From JADJWR01 sp964509545 (GTDB lineage: Bacteria > Pseudomonadota > Gammaproteobacteria > Burkholderiales > Burkholderiaceae_F): a DNA stretch of 47,933 nucleotides. Below, piece after piece: positions 8,498-18,279 of this stretch. Each line of letters starts with the position of its first letter. Position 1 is the first letter of the stretch. A model generated the notes under the pieces. The model saw nothing but the letters and a program-made list of their open reading frames with translations, was not told the DNA's origin and did no database searches. Location of the stretch: NCBI GenBank assembly GCA_964509545.1, contig CAZDXQ010000026.1:1-47933 (forward strand). The letters are read 5' to 3'. A program made the position numbers and the translations under genes.

Positions 8498-9735
8498 TGC
8501 CGCAGGGCGAGCAGGCGGCGTCGGGCGTGCCCGACCCGGCGGATCTGTTGCGTCCCGGCACGCTGCGCCTCGCAGCGCTGCCGCCGTTGGCGCTGTACGT
8601 GCACTTTCCATGGTGCGTGCGCAAGTGCCCCTACTGCGACTTCAATTCGCACGAGGCAGGCGGTCCGGTCGACACGGCCGTCGAGGCGCGTTACCTCGAG
8701 GCGCTTCGCGCCGACCTCGATTCAGCCCTGCCGCTGGTGTGGGGCCGGCGCATCGTCAGCGTCTTTTTCGGCGGCGGGACGCCCAGCCTGATGTCGGCAG
8801 CGGCGCTCGAGCGGCTGCTGTCCGACGTTCGCGCAAGGCTGCCTCTGATCGCGTCCTGCGAGATCACGCTCGAAGCCAATCCGGGCACCTTCGAAGCGGC
8901 AAAGTTCGCTGCCATGCGCGACGCCGGCATCAATCGCCTGTCGATCGGTGTGCAGTCGTTCGACAACCTGCAGTTGCAGCGGCTCGGCCGCATCCATGAC
9001 CGGACCCAGGCTCTGGCGGCAGTCGAGGCTGCGGCGCGCACGTTCGACAACTTCAACCTGGATCTGATGTTTGCGCTGCCGGGCCAGAGCCTCGACAACC
9101 TGCGCTGCGACGTCGATCTGGCGCTGGGCTTCGCGCCGCCGCACTTGTCCGTCTACCAGTTGACGGTCGAGCCGAACACGGTCTTCGCCAAGTACCCGCC
9201 GGTGCTGCCGGACGAGGACACCGCGGCGGCGATGCAGGAATTCGTCGAAACTCGCCTCGACGGCGCCGGCTATGTGCACTACGAGGTGTCGGCCTACGCG
9301 CGTCCGGGCCGAATGTGCCGGCACAACCTCAACTACTGGCAGTTCGGCGACTACCTCGGCATCGGTGCCGGCGCCCATAGCAAGCTCTCGTTTCCGGGGC
9401 GGATCCTGCGCCAGGCCCGGCTGCGGCAGCCGGCCAGTTACATGGATGGCGCCCTGCGCGGCAACGCCCTGGCCGAAAGCAGGGAGGTACCCCGCAGCGA
9501 ACTCGCCTTCGAGTTCATGCTCAACGCGCTACGGCTGAGCGAAGGCGTGCCGGCCAGCCTGTTCAGCGAGCGCACCGGACTGCCGATGTCGACAATCGAT
9601 GCCGCTTCCGAAAAGGCCGAGGCACGCGGCCTGCTGCGGCGCGGAGTTGATCGAATCGCACCAACCGAATTGGGTCGGCGGTTTCTCAGCGACCTGCAGT
9701 CGCTTTTCCTGCCTTCGACCCAGCGCGCCGCATAG
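8497..9735 (+). CDS. hemW: Radical SAM heme chaperone HemW (HemN-like)
   Basis: The 412-residue protein carries the radical SAM cluster motif CVRKCPYCDF (C40, C44, C47). The residue after the third Cys begins DFNSH, the HemW pattern; true coproporphyrinogen oxidase HemN has an extra Cys there. HemW is reported to bind heme and deliver it to target enzymes rather than oxidise coproporphyrinogen. Other family segments are FFGGGTPSLM, EANPGT, RLSIGVQSF and a C-terminal HemN_C-like winged region. The ATG at 8497 is chosen over a GTG one codon upstream. It overlaps rdgB by one base. Confidence 0.93.
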   Translation: MPQGEQAASGVPDPADLLRPGTLRLAALPPLALYVHFPWCVRKCPYCDFNSHEAGGPVDTAVEARYLEALRADLDSALPLVWGRRIVSVFFGGGTPSLMSAAALERLLSDVRARLPLIASCEITLEANPGTFEAAKFAAMRDAGINRLSIGVQSFDNLQLQRLGRIHDRTQALAAVEAAARTFDNFNLDLMFALPGQSLDNLRCDVDLALGFAPPHLSVYQLTVEPNTVFAKYPPVLPDEDTAAAMQEFVETRLDGAGYVHYEVSAYARPGRMCRHNLNYWQFGDYLGIGAGAHSKLSFPGRILRQARLRQPASYMDGALRGNALAESREVPRSELAFEFMLNALRLSEGVPASLFSERTGLPMSTIDAASEKAEARGLLRRGVDRIAPTELGRRFLSDLQSLFLPSTQRAA

Positions 9736-9736
9736 C

Positions 9737-9773
9737 TGCGCCGTCGCGGTGCATAATGCCCCCGCTCGGTGCC
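9737..9773. promoter_or_regulatory. Two tandem NtrC-type dyads upstream of glnA
   Basis: Two 17-base imperfect dyads match the NtrC consensus TGCACCAnnnTGGTGCA. TGCGCCGTCGCGGTGCA (9737-9753) matches 11 of 14 defined bases and TGCCCCCGCTCGGTGCC (9757-9773) matches 10 of 14. Their centres are 20 bases apart, about two helical turns, as expected for cooperative NtrC dimers. A CATAAT box (9752-9757) overlaps them and could be a weak sigma-70 -10 repressed by NtrC, as at E. coli glnAp1, but I see no convincing -35. Matched by eye. Confidence 0.5.
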
Positions 9774-9850
9774 AAGTGCCCCACTCCGACCCGTCGTCAT
9801 GGGCTGCCCCGACGCCACGATCAACGTCGGTGCTTCGCCGAAGTCCTTGA

Positions 9851-9867
9851 TGCACAAAGGCGGTGCG
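9851..9867. promoter_or_regulatory. Third NtrC-type dyad, promoter-proximal
   Basis: TGCACAAAGGCGGTGCG matches 11 of 14 defined positions of the NtrC consensus, with an intact TGCAC half and GGTGC half. It lies about 60 bases upstream of the predicted sigma-54 start, 114 bases from the first dyad (about 11 helical turns). It may be a weaker governor site. Confidence 0.45.
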
Positions 9868-9892
9868 TCCGCGCCGCGGCTGGAGTCCGCCA

Positions 9893-9908
9893 AGGCATGG
9901 ATCCTGCT
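9893..9908 (+). promoter_or_regulatory. Candidate sigma-54 (-24/-12) promoter of glnA
   Basis: AGGCATGGATCCTGCT contains the invariant GG and GC elements with exactly 10 bases between them (GG at 9894-9895, GC at 9906-9907). It fits TGGCACG-N4-TTGCW with three mismatches. Transcription would start near 9919, giving an 84-base leader to the glnA ATG. Upstream NtrC-type dyads and the downstream ntrBC genes support it. Confidence 0.5.
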
Positions 9909-10002
9909 AGGGACAAACGGAGTGAACCAGGCCGTTCCTGCTCGGGGTGGCTGCAACTTCACTGGTCAGAGCTTCAGGTCCATCTCGAAAGGAGAAAGCT
10001 TC

Positions 10003-11415
10003 ATGGGGACGCCCAAAGACGTGATCAAGATGATTGCCGACAACGAGGTCCGCTTCGTTGACTTCCGCTTTACCGACACCCGTGGCAAGGAACAGCACGT
10101 CTCGGTGCCGGCCAAGGTGGTCGACCTCGACAAGTTCGAGCACGGCCATGCCTTCGACGGCTCTTCGATCGCAGGCTGGAAGGGCATCGAGGCGTCCGAC
10201 ATGCTGCTGATGCCGGACCCGGATTCGGCGCGCATGGATCCGTTCCGTGAAGAGAACACGCTGATCCTGACCTGCGACGTGGTCGAGCCCTCCACCGGCA
10301 AGGGCTACGACCGCGACCCGCGCTCGCTGGCCAAACGTGCCGAGGCCTACCTGAAATCCACCGGCATCGGCGATACGGCGTACTTCGGTCCCGAGCCCGA
10401 GTTCTTCATTTTCGACTCGGTGACCTGGGACTCCGGCATGTGGGGTTCGTACGTCAAGATCAAGTCCGAGGAAGCGCCGTGGTCGACCGGCATCGACTAC
10501 GAAGCCGGCAACCTCGCGCACCGTCCGGCCGTCAAGGGCGGCTATTTCCCGGTGCCGCCGACCGATTCGCTGCAGGACATGCGCTCGGAGATGTGCCTGC
10601 TGCTCGAACAGCAGGGCGTCGAGGTCGAAGTGCACCACCACGAGGTGGCGGCGCCCGGCCAGTGCGAGATCGGCACCAAGTTCAACACGCTGGTCAAGCG
10701 CGCCGACTGGCTGCAGATCCTCAAGTACACCGTGTGGAACGTCGCCGCCAGCTACGGCAAGACGGCGACATTCATGCCGAAGCCGGTGGTCGGTGACAAC
10801 GGCTCCGGCATGCATGTGCACCAGTCGGTGTGGAAAGACGGCCAGAATCTTTTCGCCGGCAACGGCTATGCCGGGCTGTCGGAGTTTGCGCTGTATTACA
10901 TCGGCGGCGTGATCAAGCACGCCAAGGCGCTGAATGCGATCACCAACCCCGGCACCAATTCGTACAAGAGGCTGGTGCCAGGCTTCGAGGCGCCGATCAA
11001 TCTCGCCTACTCGGCGCGCAACCGTTCCGCCTCCTGCCGCATCCCGTACGTGTCGAACCCGAAAGGCCGGCGCGTCGAAGTGCGTTTCCCGGATCCGACG
11101 GCCAATCCGTACCTCGCCTTCGCCGCGCTGCTGATGGCAGGCCTCGACGGTGTGCAGAACAAGATCCATCCGGGCGAGCCGATGGACAAGAACCTGTACG
11201 ACCTCGAACCGGAGGAAGCCGCAAAGATCCCTCATCCCTGCGCGTCGCTGGACGAGGCGCTGGAGGCCATCGACAAGGACCGCGAGTTCCTGACCCGCGG
11301 TGGCGTCTTCAGCAACGACATGATCGATGCCTACATCGCGCTGAAGATGGAGGAGGTCACGCGTTTCCGCATGACCACGCATCCGATCGAGTTCGACATG
11401 TACTACGGGCTGTAG
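10003..11415 (+). CDS. glnA: Type I glutamine synthetase
   Basis: Glutamine synthetase condenses glutamate and ammonium to glutamine using ATP, as a dodecamer, and is the main ammonium assimilation enzyme. The 470-residue protein has the N-terminal EVRFVDFRFTDTRGKEQH, the active-site HAFDGSSIAGWKGI, PEPEFFIFD, the ATP-binding GDNGSGMHVHQS and NRSASCRIP. KNLYDLEPEE places Tyr399 at the adenylylation site, so regulation by GlnE is expected. Start: ATG at 10003 with AAAGGAG 8-14 bases upstream. The upstream region holds NtrC-like dyads and a -24/-12 promoter candidate. Confidence 0.97.
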   Translation: MGTPKDVIKMIADNEVRFVDFRFTDTRGKEQHVSVPAKVVDLDKFEHGHAFDGSSIAGWKGIEASDMLLMPDPDSARMDPFREENTLILTCDVVEPSTGKGYDRDPRSLAKRAEAYLKSTGIGDTAYFGPEPEFFIFDSVTWDSGMWGSYVKIKSEEAPWSTGIDYEAGNLAHRPAVKGGYFPVPPTDSLQDMRSEMCLLLEQQGVEVEVHHHEVAAPGQCEIGTKFNTLVKRADWLQILKYTVWNVAASYGKTATFMPKPVVGDNGSGMHVHQSVWKDGQNLFAGNGYAGLSEFALYYIGGVIKHAKALNAITNPGTNSYKRLVPGFEAPINLAYSARNRSASCRIPYVSNPKGRRVEVRFPDPTANPYLAFAALLMAGLDGVQNKIHPGEPMDKNLYDLEPEEAAKIPHPCASLDEALEAIDKDREFLTRGGVFSNDMIDAYIALKMEEVTRFRMTTHPIEFDMYYGL

Positions 11416-11435
11416 GAGCGAACGTTGACCGATCC

Positions 11436-11465
11436 GGGCAAGGCGCGGGCGACCGCCCCTTGCCC
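11436..11465 (+). terminator. Hairpin after glnA, possible terminator without U-tract
   Basis: GGGCAAGG (11436-11443) pairs perfectly with CCTTGCCC (11458-11465) around a 14-base G+C-rich loop, 20 bases after the glnA stop. No T-run follows, so termination may be partial or factor-dependent. The 178-base gap up to 11593 holds nothing else that I recognise. Confidence 0.35.
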
Positions 11466-11593
11466 CGTCGACGCATCGGCTGCCGTGTTCATTCAGGTCG
11501 CAGCAACGATCCGCGCCGGCGCGGCCGGCCGGCTGAAAGGCCTAGCCCTATTGCCGATGTCCCTGCACGGCGTGCGCGCTTACACTTGCGCGC

Positions 11594-12109
11594 ATGAAAC
11601 TGCTGACCGGAAGACCGCTGGCGCTGCGCATGGCGGCTGTGGCCTTGCTGGCCTCGCCCGCGGCGGCACTGGCGAACTCGGATATCTACGTTTGCCAGGA
11701 TGCCGAGGGCCGCAAGACCTACCAGAACACCGGCACCGGCAAGGGCTGCACGAAGCTCGATGTTCATCCGGCGCTGACCCTGCCAGCGCCGCGCCAGCCG
11801 GCCGCGCGACCGCCCTCCGGCGAATCGCGCGCGATCGCGCCCGCCAATTTTCCGCGCGTGGACAGCCAGACGCAGCGCAATCGCGACGGCGACCGCAAGC
11901 GCATCCTCGAGGAGGAACTGGCGGCCGAGGAGTCCAAGTTGCAAGCGTTGCGGCAGGAGTACAACAACGGCGAGCCCGAGCGGCTCGGCAGCGAGCGCAA
12001 CTACGCCCGCTACCAGGAGCGCGTGGCGCGGCTGCAGGCCGACCTGCAGCGCGCCGAGAACAACATCGCCTCGCTGAAGCGGGAGCTGGCGCTTCTGTCG
12101 CGCCAGTAG
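11594..12109 (+). CDS. DUF4124 domain protein, periplasmic, with coiled coil
   Basis: The function is not known. The 171-residue protein has a signal peptide (about 1-27, ending ASPAAALANS), then a DUF4124 domain with the pattern IYVCQDAEGRKTYQNTG (about 31-47) and a second Cys in KGCTKLD. The two Cys could form a disulphide. A Pro/Ala/Arg-rich linker (about 58-80) precedes a charged helix (about 95-171) with heptad-like spacing that is probably a coiled coil. Small DUF4124 proteins between glnA and ntrBC are common in betaproteobacteria, so the location is conserved, but a nitrogen role is only inferred. Confidence 0.8.
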   Translation: MKLLTGRPLALRMAAVALLASPAAALANSDIYVCQDAEGRKTYQNTGTGKGCTKLDVHPALTLPAPRQPAARPPSGESRAIAPANFPRVDSQTQRNRDGDRKRILEEELAAEESKLQALRQEYNNGEPERLGSERNYARYQERVARLQADLQRAENNIASLKRELALLSRQ

Positions 12110-12155
12110 CGAGCGCGGTCCCGCTCGGGCGGCGGCCGCTCCGCCAGGCCGCGTG

Positions 12156-13243
12156 ATGAACGCGGCCCTGGCCTTGTCGCGGAGGGCCGGCTCCGCCGCC
12201 GAATATGCCGGTCTCGACCTGCTCGCCACGGGCGTGCTCGTGGTCGAGGCCGACGGCAGAATCGGCTACGCAAACCAGGCGGCGGAAGTCCTGCTCGACA
12301 CTTCGCGACGGCACCTGGTCGGGCAGCCGGCGCAGCGGCTGTTCACCGACGAGCACCAGCTCGAGCGGCTGCAGCATGCCGCTGCGGCCGGTGACCTCGG
12401 CCAGCAGCGGCACAACGCCGAACTGCGCCGGCCGTTGCGCGAGCCGCTGCTGGTGCAGGTGATGGCCAGTTCGCTCGACGCCGACGACGGTCGGCTGCTG
12501 CTCGAGATGATCGAGATCGAACAGCAGTTGCGGCACAGCCGCGAGGACCGGCAGCTCGGGCTTTCCGAGGCGAACCGCCAGCTGTTGCGCAACCTCGCGC
12601 ACGAGGTGCGCAATCCGCTCGGCGGCATCCGCGGGGCCGCGCAACTGCTCGAGCGCGAACTGGCGAGCAACGAGCAGCGCGAGTTCACGCGCGTGATCAT
12701 CGCCGAGGCGGACCGGCTGCAGTCTCTCGTCGACCGGCTGCTGGCGCCGCACCGCGCGCCGCGCGTGGTGGCCGAGTACAGCGTGCACGAGATCTGCGAA
12801 CGGGTGCGGGCGGTGATCCTGGCCGAATTTCCGCGCGGCCTCGAAGTTCAGCGTGACTACGATGCCTCGGTGCCGAACGGTCGCGGCGACAAGGAGCAGC
12901 TGATCCAGGCGGTGCTGAACATCGTGCGCAACGCGGCGCAGGCGCTGGCCGGCCGCATCGCCGCGGGCGACGCGCAGATCGTGCTGCGCACGCGCGTGGC
13001 CCGCCATGTGACGATCGCCCGCCGGCACGTGCGGCTGGCTGCCGAGCTGACGGTGATCGACAACGGGCCTGGTGTGCCCGAGCAACTGCAGGACCGGATC
13101 TTCTTCCCGCTCGTTTCAGGGCGCGAGGACGGCACCGGGCTGGGCCTGACCATGGCGCAGGCTCTGGTGCTCGCCAACGACGGCATCATCGAATTCGACT
13201 CCAGGCCGGGGCGCACGGCGTTCCGGGTTCTATTGGCACTGAC

Positions 13244-13247
<4 letters not shown>
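12156..13247 (+). CDS. glnL: Nitrogen regulation sensor kinase NtrB (GlnL)
   Basis: NtrB is the cytoplasmic kinase/phosphatase that phosphorylates NtrC under nitrogen limitation and is controlled by PII. The 363-residue protein has an N-terminal PAS domain (about 18-125), the phosphoacceptor H149 in LAHEVRNPLGGIRGAAQL, and a HATPase domain with N-box NIVRNAAQAL, G1 box DNGPGVP and G2 box GREDGTGLGL. No membrane segment is present, as expected. The ATG at 12156 is chosen over a GTG one codon upstream. Its stop overlaps the ntrC start (ATGA), so the pair is translationally coupled. Confidence 0.94.
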
Positions 13248-14704
<1,457 letters not shown>

Positions 14705-14712
14705 CGCAGTCA

Positions 14713-14746
14713 CGCGCCGCCGGGCCGCCCGGCGCGCCGGCGTTTT
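14713..14746 (+). terminator. Probable intrinsic terminator after ntrC
   Basis: CGCCGGG (14718-14724) and CCCGGCG (14728-14734) form a 7-base stem with a CCG loop, extendable past a one-base bulge. A short TTTT (14743-14746) follows. It lies 14 bases after the ntrC stop and before the GGDEF-EAL gene. Confidence 0.55.
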
Positions 14747-14847
14747 CGCGTTATCGGCCTTTCTGTAAGCTCGGCCGTCGGGCTGCGCGAGAAGCGCTGC
14801 GGCCCGTTTGAGCGGCCTGACCTGCCGCGGCCCTTGACCGTTCTGCG

Positions 14848-17800
14848 ATGGCGACGAGCCCCGACTCGCTGCGTTCCGACGACGACCCGGCCCATCTGGA
14901 GGCGCTGGCTGCGCTTCGTCGGTCGGCTTCGGCGAAACGCTGGCGCTGGCCGAACCTTGGCCGGGCGCAGCGCGCCGGCCTGACCGTCATTGCCGCCGTC
15001 CTGCTGGTCACGGTCACTGCCGAGATCGCCCGCTGGCTGGTGCCGGGCCTGCTCGACCGCATCGTGCCCGAGGCGTTCGACGCCTATTTCCATCCCGTGC
15101 TGCACGTCGTGCAAGCCGCGGCCGCGCTGACCTTGCTGGCCGGCGCGGCATCGTGGCTGCTGCAGGGCGAAAGCCACAGCGCCGAGGTCGTCGAGCGCGC
15201 CTCGGCGATCGAAGGCGCGATCGATTCGCTCAGTGCAGGCGTGGCGATCTTCGACCGCGACGATCGCTTGGTTGCCTGCAACGCGGCTTACCGGCGCCTG
15301 TATCCCGAAATCGAACATCTGCTCGAGCCCGGCACGCCGCACGCCGACCTGCTGCGCGCGTATTTCCCTGCGGCACCGGCCACGCTGGTCGAGGGCCGGT
15401 CGCTGGAGCAGTTCATCGGCGAAACGCTGCGCCGCCGCCAGCCGGACGCGCCGTTCACCGATCGCGTCCGCTTCATGCACGGCCAGTGGGTGATGCTGAA
15501 CGACTGCCGCACCGCTGACGGCGGCATGATCTGCCTGCGCACCGTGCTGTCGGAGGCGGAACTGCGGGCGCTGGCCGTCAGCCGCCGGCGGCGGGCGATG
15601 GACGACCTCGCCGACCTGACCCACGACTGGTTCTGGCGCACCGACGCGCAGGGGCGGCTGGTGGAACTGTCGCCGGCGCTGGCCGAGATGCTCGGCTACC
15701 GGCGCGAGGCGCTGCTCGGCCGTGTCGTCGCCGAGGCGGCCGGCTTCTGGTCAGACGAGGTGCAGCAGAGGGCGCTCGACGAGCGCGTGCACCGGCGCGA
15801 GCCTTTTCCCTGGTTCCGTTTCCGCGTCGAGCGCGCCGACGGCCAGACGACGTGGCTGGCGGCCTGCGGCAAGCCGGTCTTCGGCGCGGATGACGGCTTC
15901 GGCGGCTACTACGGCGCGGTGCGCGACATCACCGAAGCGGAGAGCACCATCCACACGCTGCGCCGGAACGAAGAGCGCTTCCGCGCGCTGGCGCGGCTGG
16001 TGACCGAGTGGTACTGGGAAACGGACGCCAGTCTGCGCTACACGCTGGTGCAAGGCAGTTCGGAATTCGACCAGGCCCTCGTCGCCGACATGATCGGCAA
16101 GCCGTTCGGCCAGTCGGCGATCGGCCATGTCGACGACGGCGATCGCCTCGCGGCGCTGGTGGCGATGGAACGGCGCGAACCGCTGCAGCGGCTGCCCCTG
16201 CGCGTGCGCTACACCGACCGCCCGGACCGGGTGTTCGAACTGTCGGCCGAGCCGATGTTTCGCGGCGACGCGTTCATCGGTTATCGCGGCCTGTCGCTCG
16301 ACGTGACCGAGCGGGTGGCGCTGATCGAACGCCTGGTTGCCAGCGAGGCGCGCTTTCGCGCGCTGACCGAGCTGTCGTCGGACTGGTACTGGGAAATGAA
16401 CAGCGAGCTGCGCTTCACCCGCATCGAGCGCGGCGCGCTCGCCCGTGAGCATCTCGCCCATCTGCCGCCGAGCGACGTGCTGGGGCGGCAGCGCTGGGAA
16501 CTGAAGGGCGACCTGATCCAGCCGGCGAGCTGGGACGAACACCGCGCCACGCTGCTGGCGCGGCAGCCGTACCGCGACCTGATCGTGCGCCGTCATGCGG
16601 CGGACGGCAGCGTGCGCTACATCGCCTCCAGCGGCGATCCGGTGTTCGATGCGCACGGCGATTTCCAGGGCTATCGCGGCGTGTCGAAGGACGTCACCGA
16701 GCAGATGCGGGCCCGCGAAAGCATCGAACGGCTGGCCACGATCGACTCGCTGACGCTGCTCGCCAACCGCCATGCCTTCGACGAGGCCGCCCGCGTCGAA
16801 CTGGCGCAGGCCTATGCCGAGGGCCGCCGCTGCGCGCTGCTGTTCATCGACCTGGACAACTTCCGTCTGCTGAACAACGGCTACGGTCATCGCGCCGGCG
16901 ACGAGGTGCTGCGCTGTGTGGCCGGGCGGCTGCGCGAGCACATCGCCGAGCCACGCCTGCTCGGCCGCCGCGGCGGCGACGAGCTGGTGGCGCTGATCTG
17001 CAGCGCCGCTGGCAGCGACGAGACGGTGGAGCTGGCACGACGGCTGATCACCGCCATCAGCTCGCCGATGCGGGTTCTCGGCCTCGACCTGACGGTCACG
17101 CCGTCGATCGGAATCAGCTTCTTCCCGCAGGACGGCATCGATCTGGAGTCGCTGGTCAACGCGGCCGACGCCGCGATGTACGAGGCCAAGCAGAGCGGGC
17201 GCGCCACCTACGCGCTGTACACGCCGGCAGTGGCGCGCCGCGTCGACCTGCGGCTGCGGCTGGAGCAGCGGCTGCGCAAGGCGATCGAATCGCGCGAGTT
17301 CCGCCTCTACTTCCAGCCGACGGTGTCGCTGACCGACGGCCGCATCGTCGGCGCCGAAGTGCTGGTGCGCTGGATCGACGCCGAGGTCGGCGAGGTCTCG
17401 CCGGCGGAGTTCATCCCGATCGCCGAGGAGAGCGGGCTGGTCGTCGGCCTCGGCGACTGGGTGCTGCGCGAGGCATGCCGGGCGCGGCAGGTCTGGCGCG
17501 GCATGGGGCTCGCCATGCCGCCGCTGGCGGTGAATATCGCCGGCGTGCACCTGCGCCAGCCGGGCTACGTCGACAACCTGCTCGCCACGCTGGCGGAGCA
17601 CGGCGTGCCGACCGGCGAAGTCGAGATCGAGGTGACCGAGACCGGGCTGCTCGACACCTCGGCGATGGTGCGCGAAAACCTCATGCGGCTGCGCAGCGCC
17701 GGCGTGCGGCTGGCGCTCGACGACTTCGGCGTCGGCTTCTCCAGCCTGGTCCATCTGCGCGACCTGCCGATTCACCGGCTGAAGATCGACCGCAGCTTCA

Positions 17801-18048
17801 CCGTCGAGTGCATGCGCGATGCGCGCACGCTGACCATCGTCAAGGCGGTGATCGAGATGGCGCGCGCGCTCGGCATCAAGGTCACCGCCGAGGGCGTCGA
17901 GACACAGACCCAGCAGACCTGGATGCAGCATCTCGGCTGCGACTCGGCGCAGGGTTACCTGTTCTCACGGCCGCTGACGGCCGAGGAGTTCATGAAGATC
18001 TTCATCGACAGCCGCGACGCGGGCCGGGACCGGACGTTGATGCACTAG
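14848..18048 (+). CDS. Membrane PAS-PAS-PAS-GGDEF-EAL cyclic-di-GMP protein
   Basis: This 1066-residue protein would make and/or degrade cyclic-di-GMP. Order: a charged N-terminus, two membrane segments (about 42-66 and 80-107), a PAS-like region (about 125-235), then three further PAS/PAC repeats, each containing a D/E-W-Y/F-W-E/R signature and ending in (V/S)xDVTE. GGDEF follows (about 630-790) and then EAL (about 810-1050). The GGDEF signature is GGDEL (709-713) in an otherwise normal DLDNFRLLNN context; no RxxD inhibitory site precedes it. The EAL signature is EVLVRW (837-842), with EVTETGLL, LDDFGVGFSS and AEGVET present, so phosphodiesterase activity looks possible. Net activity cannot be told from sequence. 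It stands alone, after a terminator. Confidence 0.92.
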   Translation: MATSPDSLRSDDDPAHLEALAALRRSASAKRWRWPNLGRAQRAGLTVIAAVLLVTVTAEIARWLVPGLLDRIVPEAFDAYFHPVLHVVQAAAALTLLAGAASWLLQGESHSAEVVERASAIEGAIDSLSAGVAIFDRDDRLVACNAAYRRLYPEIEHLLEPGTPHADLLRAYFPAAPATLVEGRSLEQFIGETLRRRQPDAPFTDRVRFMHGQWVMLNDCRTADGGMICLRTVLSEAELRALAVSRRRRAMDDLADLTHDWFWRTDAQGRLVELSPALAEMLGYRREALLGRVVAEAAGFWSDEVQQRALDERVHRREPFPWFRFRVERADGQTTWLAACGKPVFGADDGFGGYYGAVRDITEAESTIHTLRRNEERFRALARLVTEWYWETDASLRYTLVQGSSEFDQALVADMIGKPFGQSAIGHVDDGDRLAALVAMERREPLQRLPLRVRYTDRPDRVFELSAEPMFRGDAFIGYRGLSLDVTERVALIERLVASEARFRALTELSSDWYWEMNSELRFTRIERGALAREHLAHLPPSDVLGRQRWELKGDLIQPASWDEHRATLLARQPYRDLIVRRHAADGSVRYIASSGDPVFDAHGDFQGYRGVSKDVTEQMRARESIERLATIDSLTLLANRHAFDEAARVELAQAYAEGRRCALLFIDLDNFRLLNNGYGHRAGDEVLRCVAGRLREHIAEPRLLGRRGGDELVALICSAAGSDETVELARRLITAISSPMRVLGLDLTVTPSIGISFFPQDGIDLESLVNAADAAMYEAKQSGRATYALYTPAVARRVDLRLRLEQRLRKAIESREFRLYFQPTVSLTDGRIVGAEVLVRWIDAEVGEVSPAEFIPIAEESGLVVGLGDWVLREACRARQVWRGMGLAMPPLAVNIAGVHLRQPGYVDNLLATLAEHGVPTGEVEIEVTETGLLDTSAMVRENLMRLRSAGVRLALDDFGVGFSSLVHLRDLPIHRLKIDRSFTVECMRDARTLTIVKAVIEMARALGIKVTAEGVETQTQQTWMQHLGCDSAQGYLFSRPLTAEEFMKIFIDSRDAGRDRTLMH

Positions 18049-18054
18049 CGGGGG

Positions 18055-18205
18055 CGCTGCGGGTGTACGCGACGGCTGCGCCGTCGCACGTGCACCCGCA
18101 GCGGACGCGCACGCTTGCGCGTTCGCGCAATGGATGCGCGCCCTTCGGGCGGCCGGGCGGGCGCGCATCGCGGCGCTGCCTGCGGGCGTTGCGCTCCGGC
18201 AGCGC
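18055..18205. repeat. Intergenic palindromic repeat cluster, copy B
   Basis: Three stem-loops fill most of the 231-base gap before parC. The first pairs 18055-18076 with 18080-18103 over about 22 bases (TGC loop, a 2-base bulge and one G-T wobble). The second pairs GATGCGCGCCC (18133-18143) with GGGCGCGCATC (18159-18169) around the core CCTTCGGGCGGCCGGGCGG (18142-18160). The third pairs GCGCTGCC (18173-18180) with GGCAGCGC (18198-18205). The second stem has exactly the same core as the element upstream of ilvH (38575-38593) but different arms. Confidence 0.65.
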
Positions 18206-18279
18206 GGCGTGTGATACGGCACCCGTAAAATCGCAGCTTCGTCAATTCGCATCGGCTGCGCGCTGGCGCGGCCTCGCTG

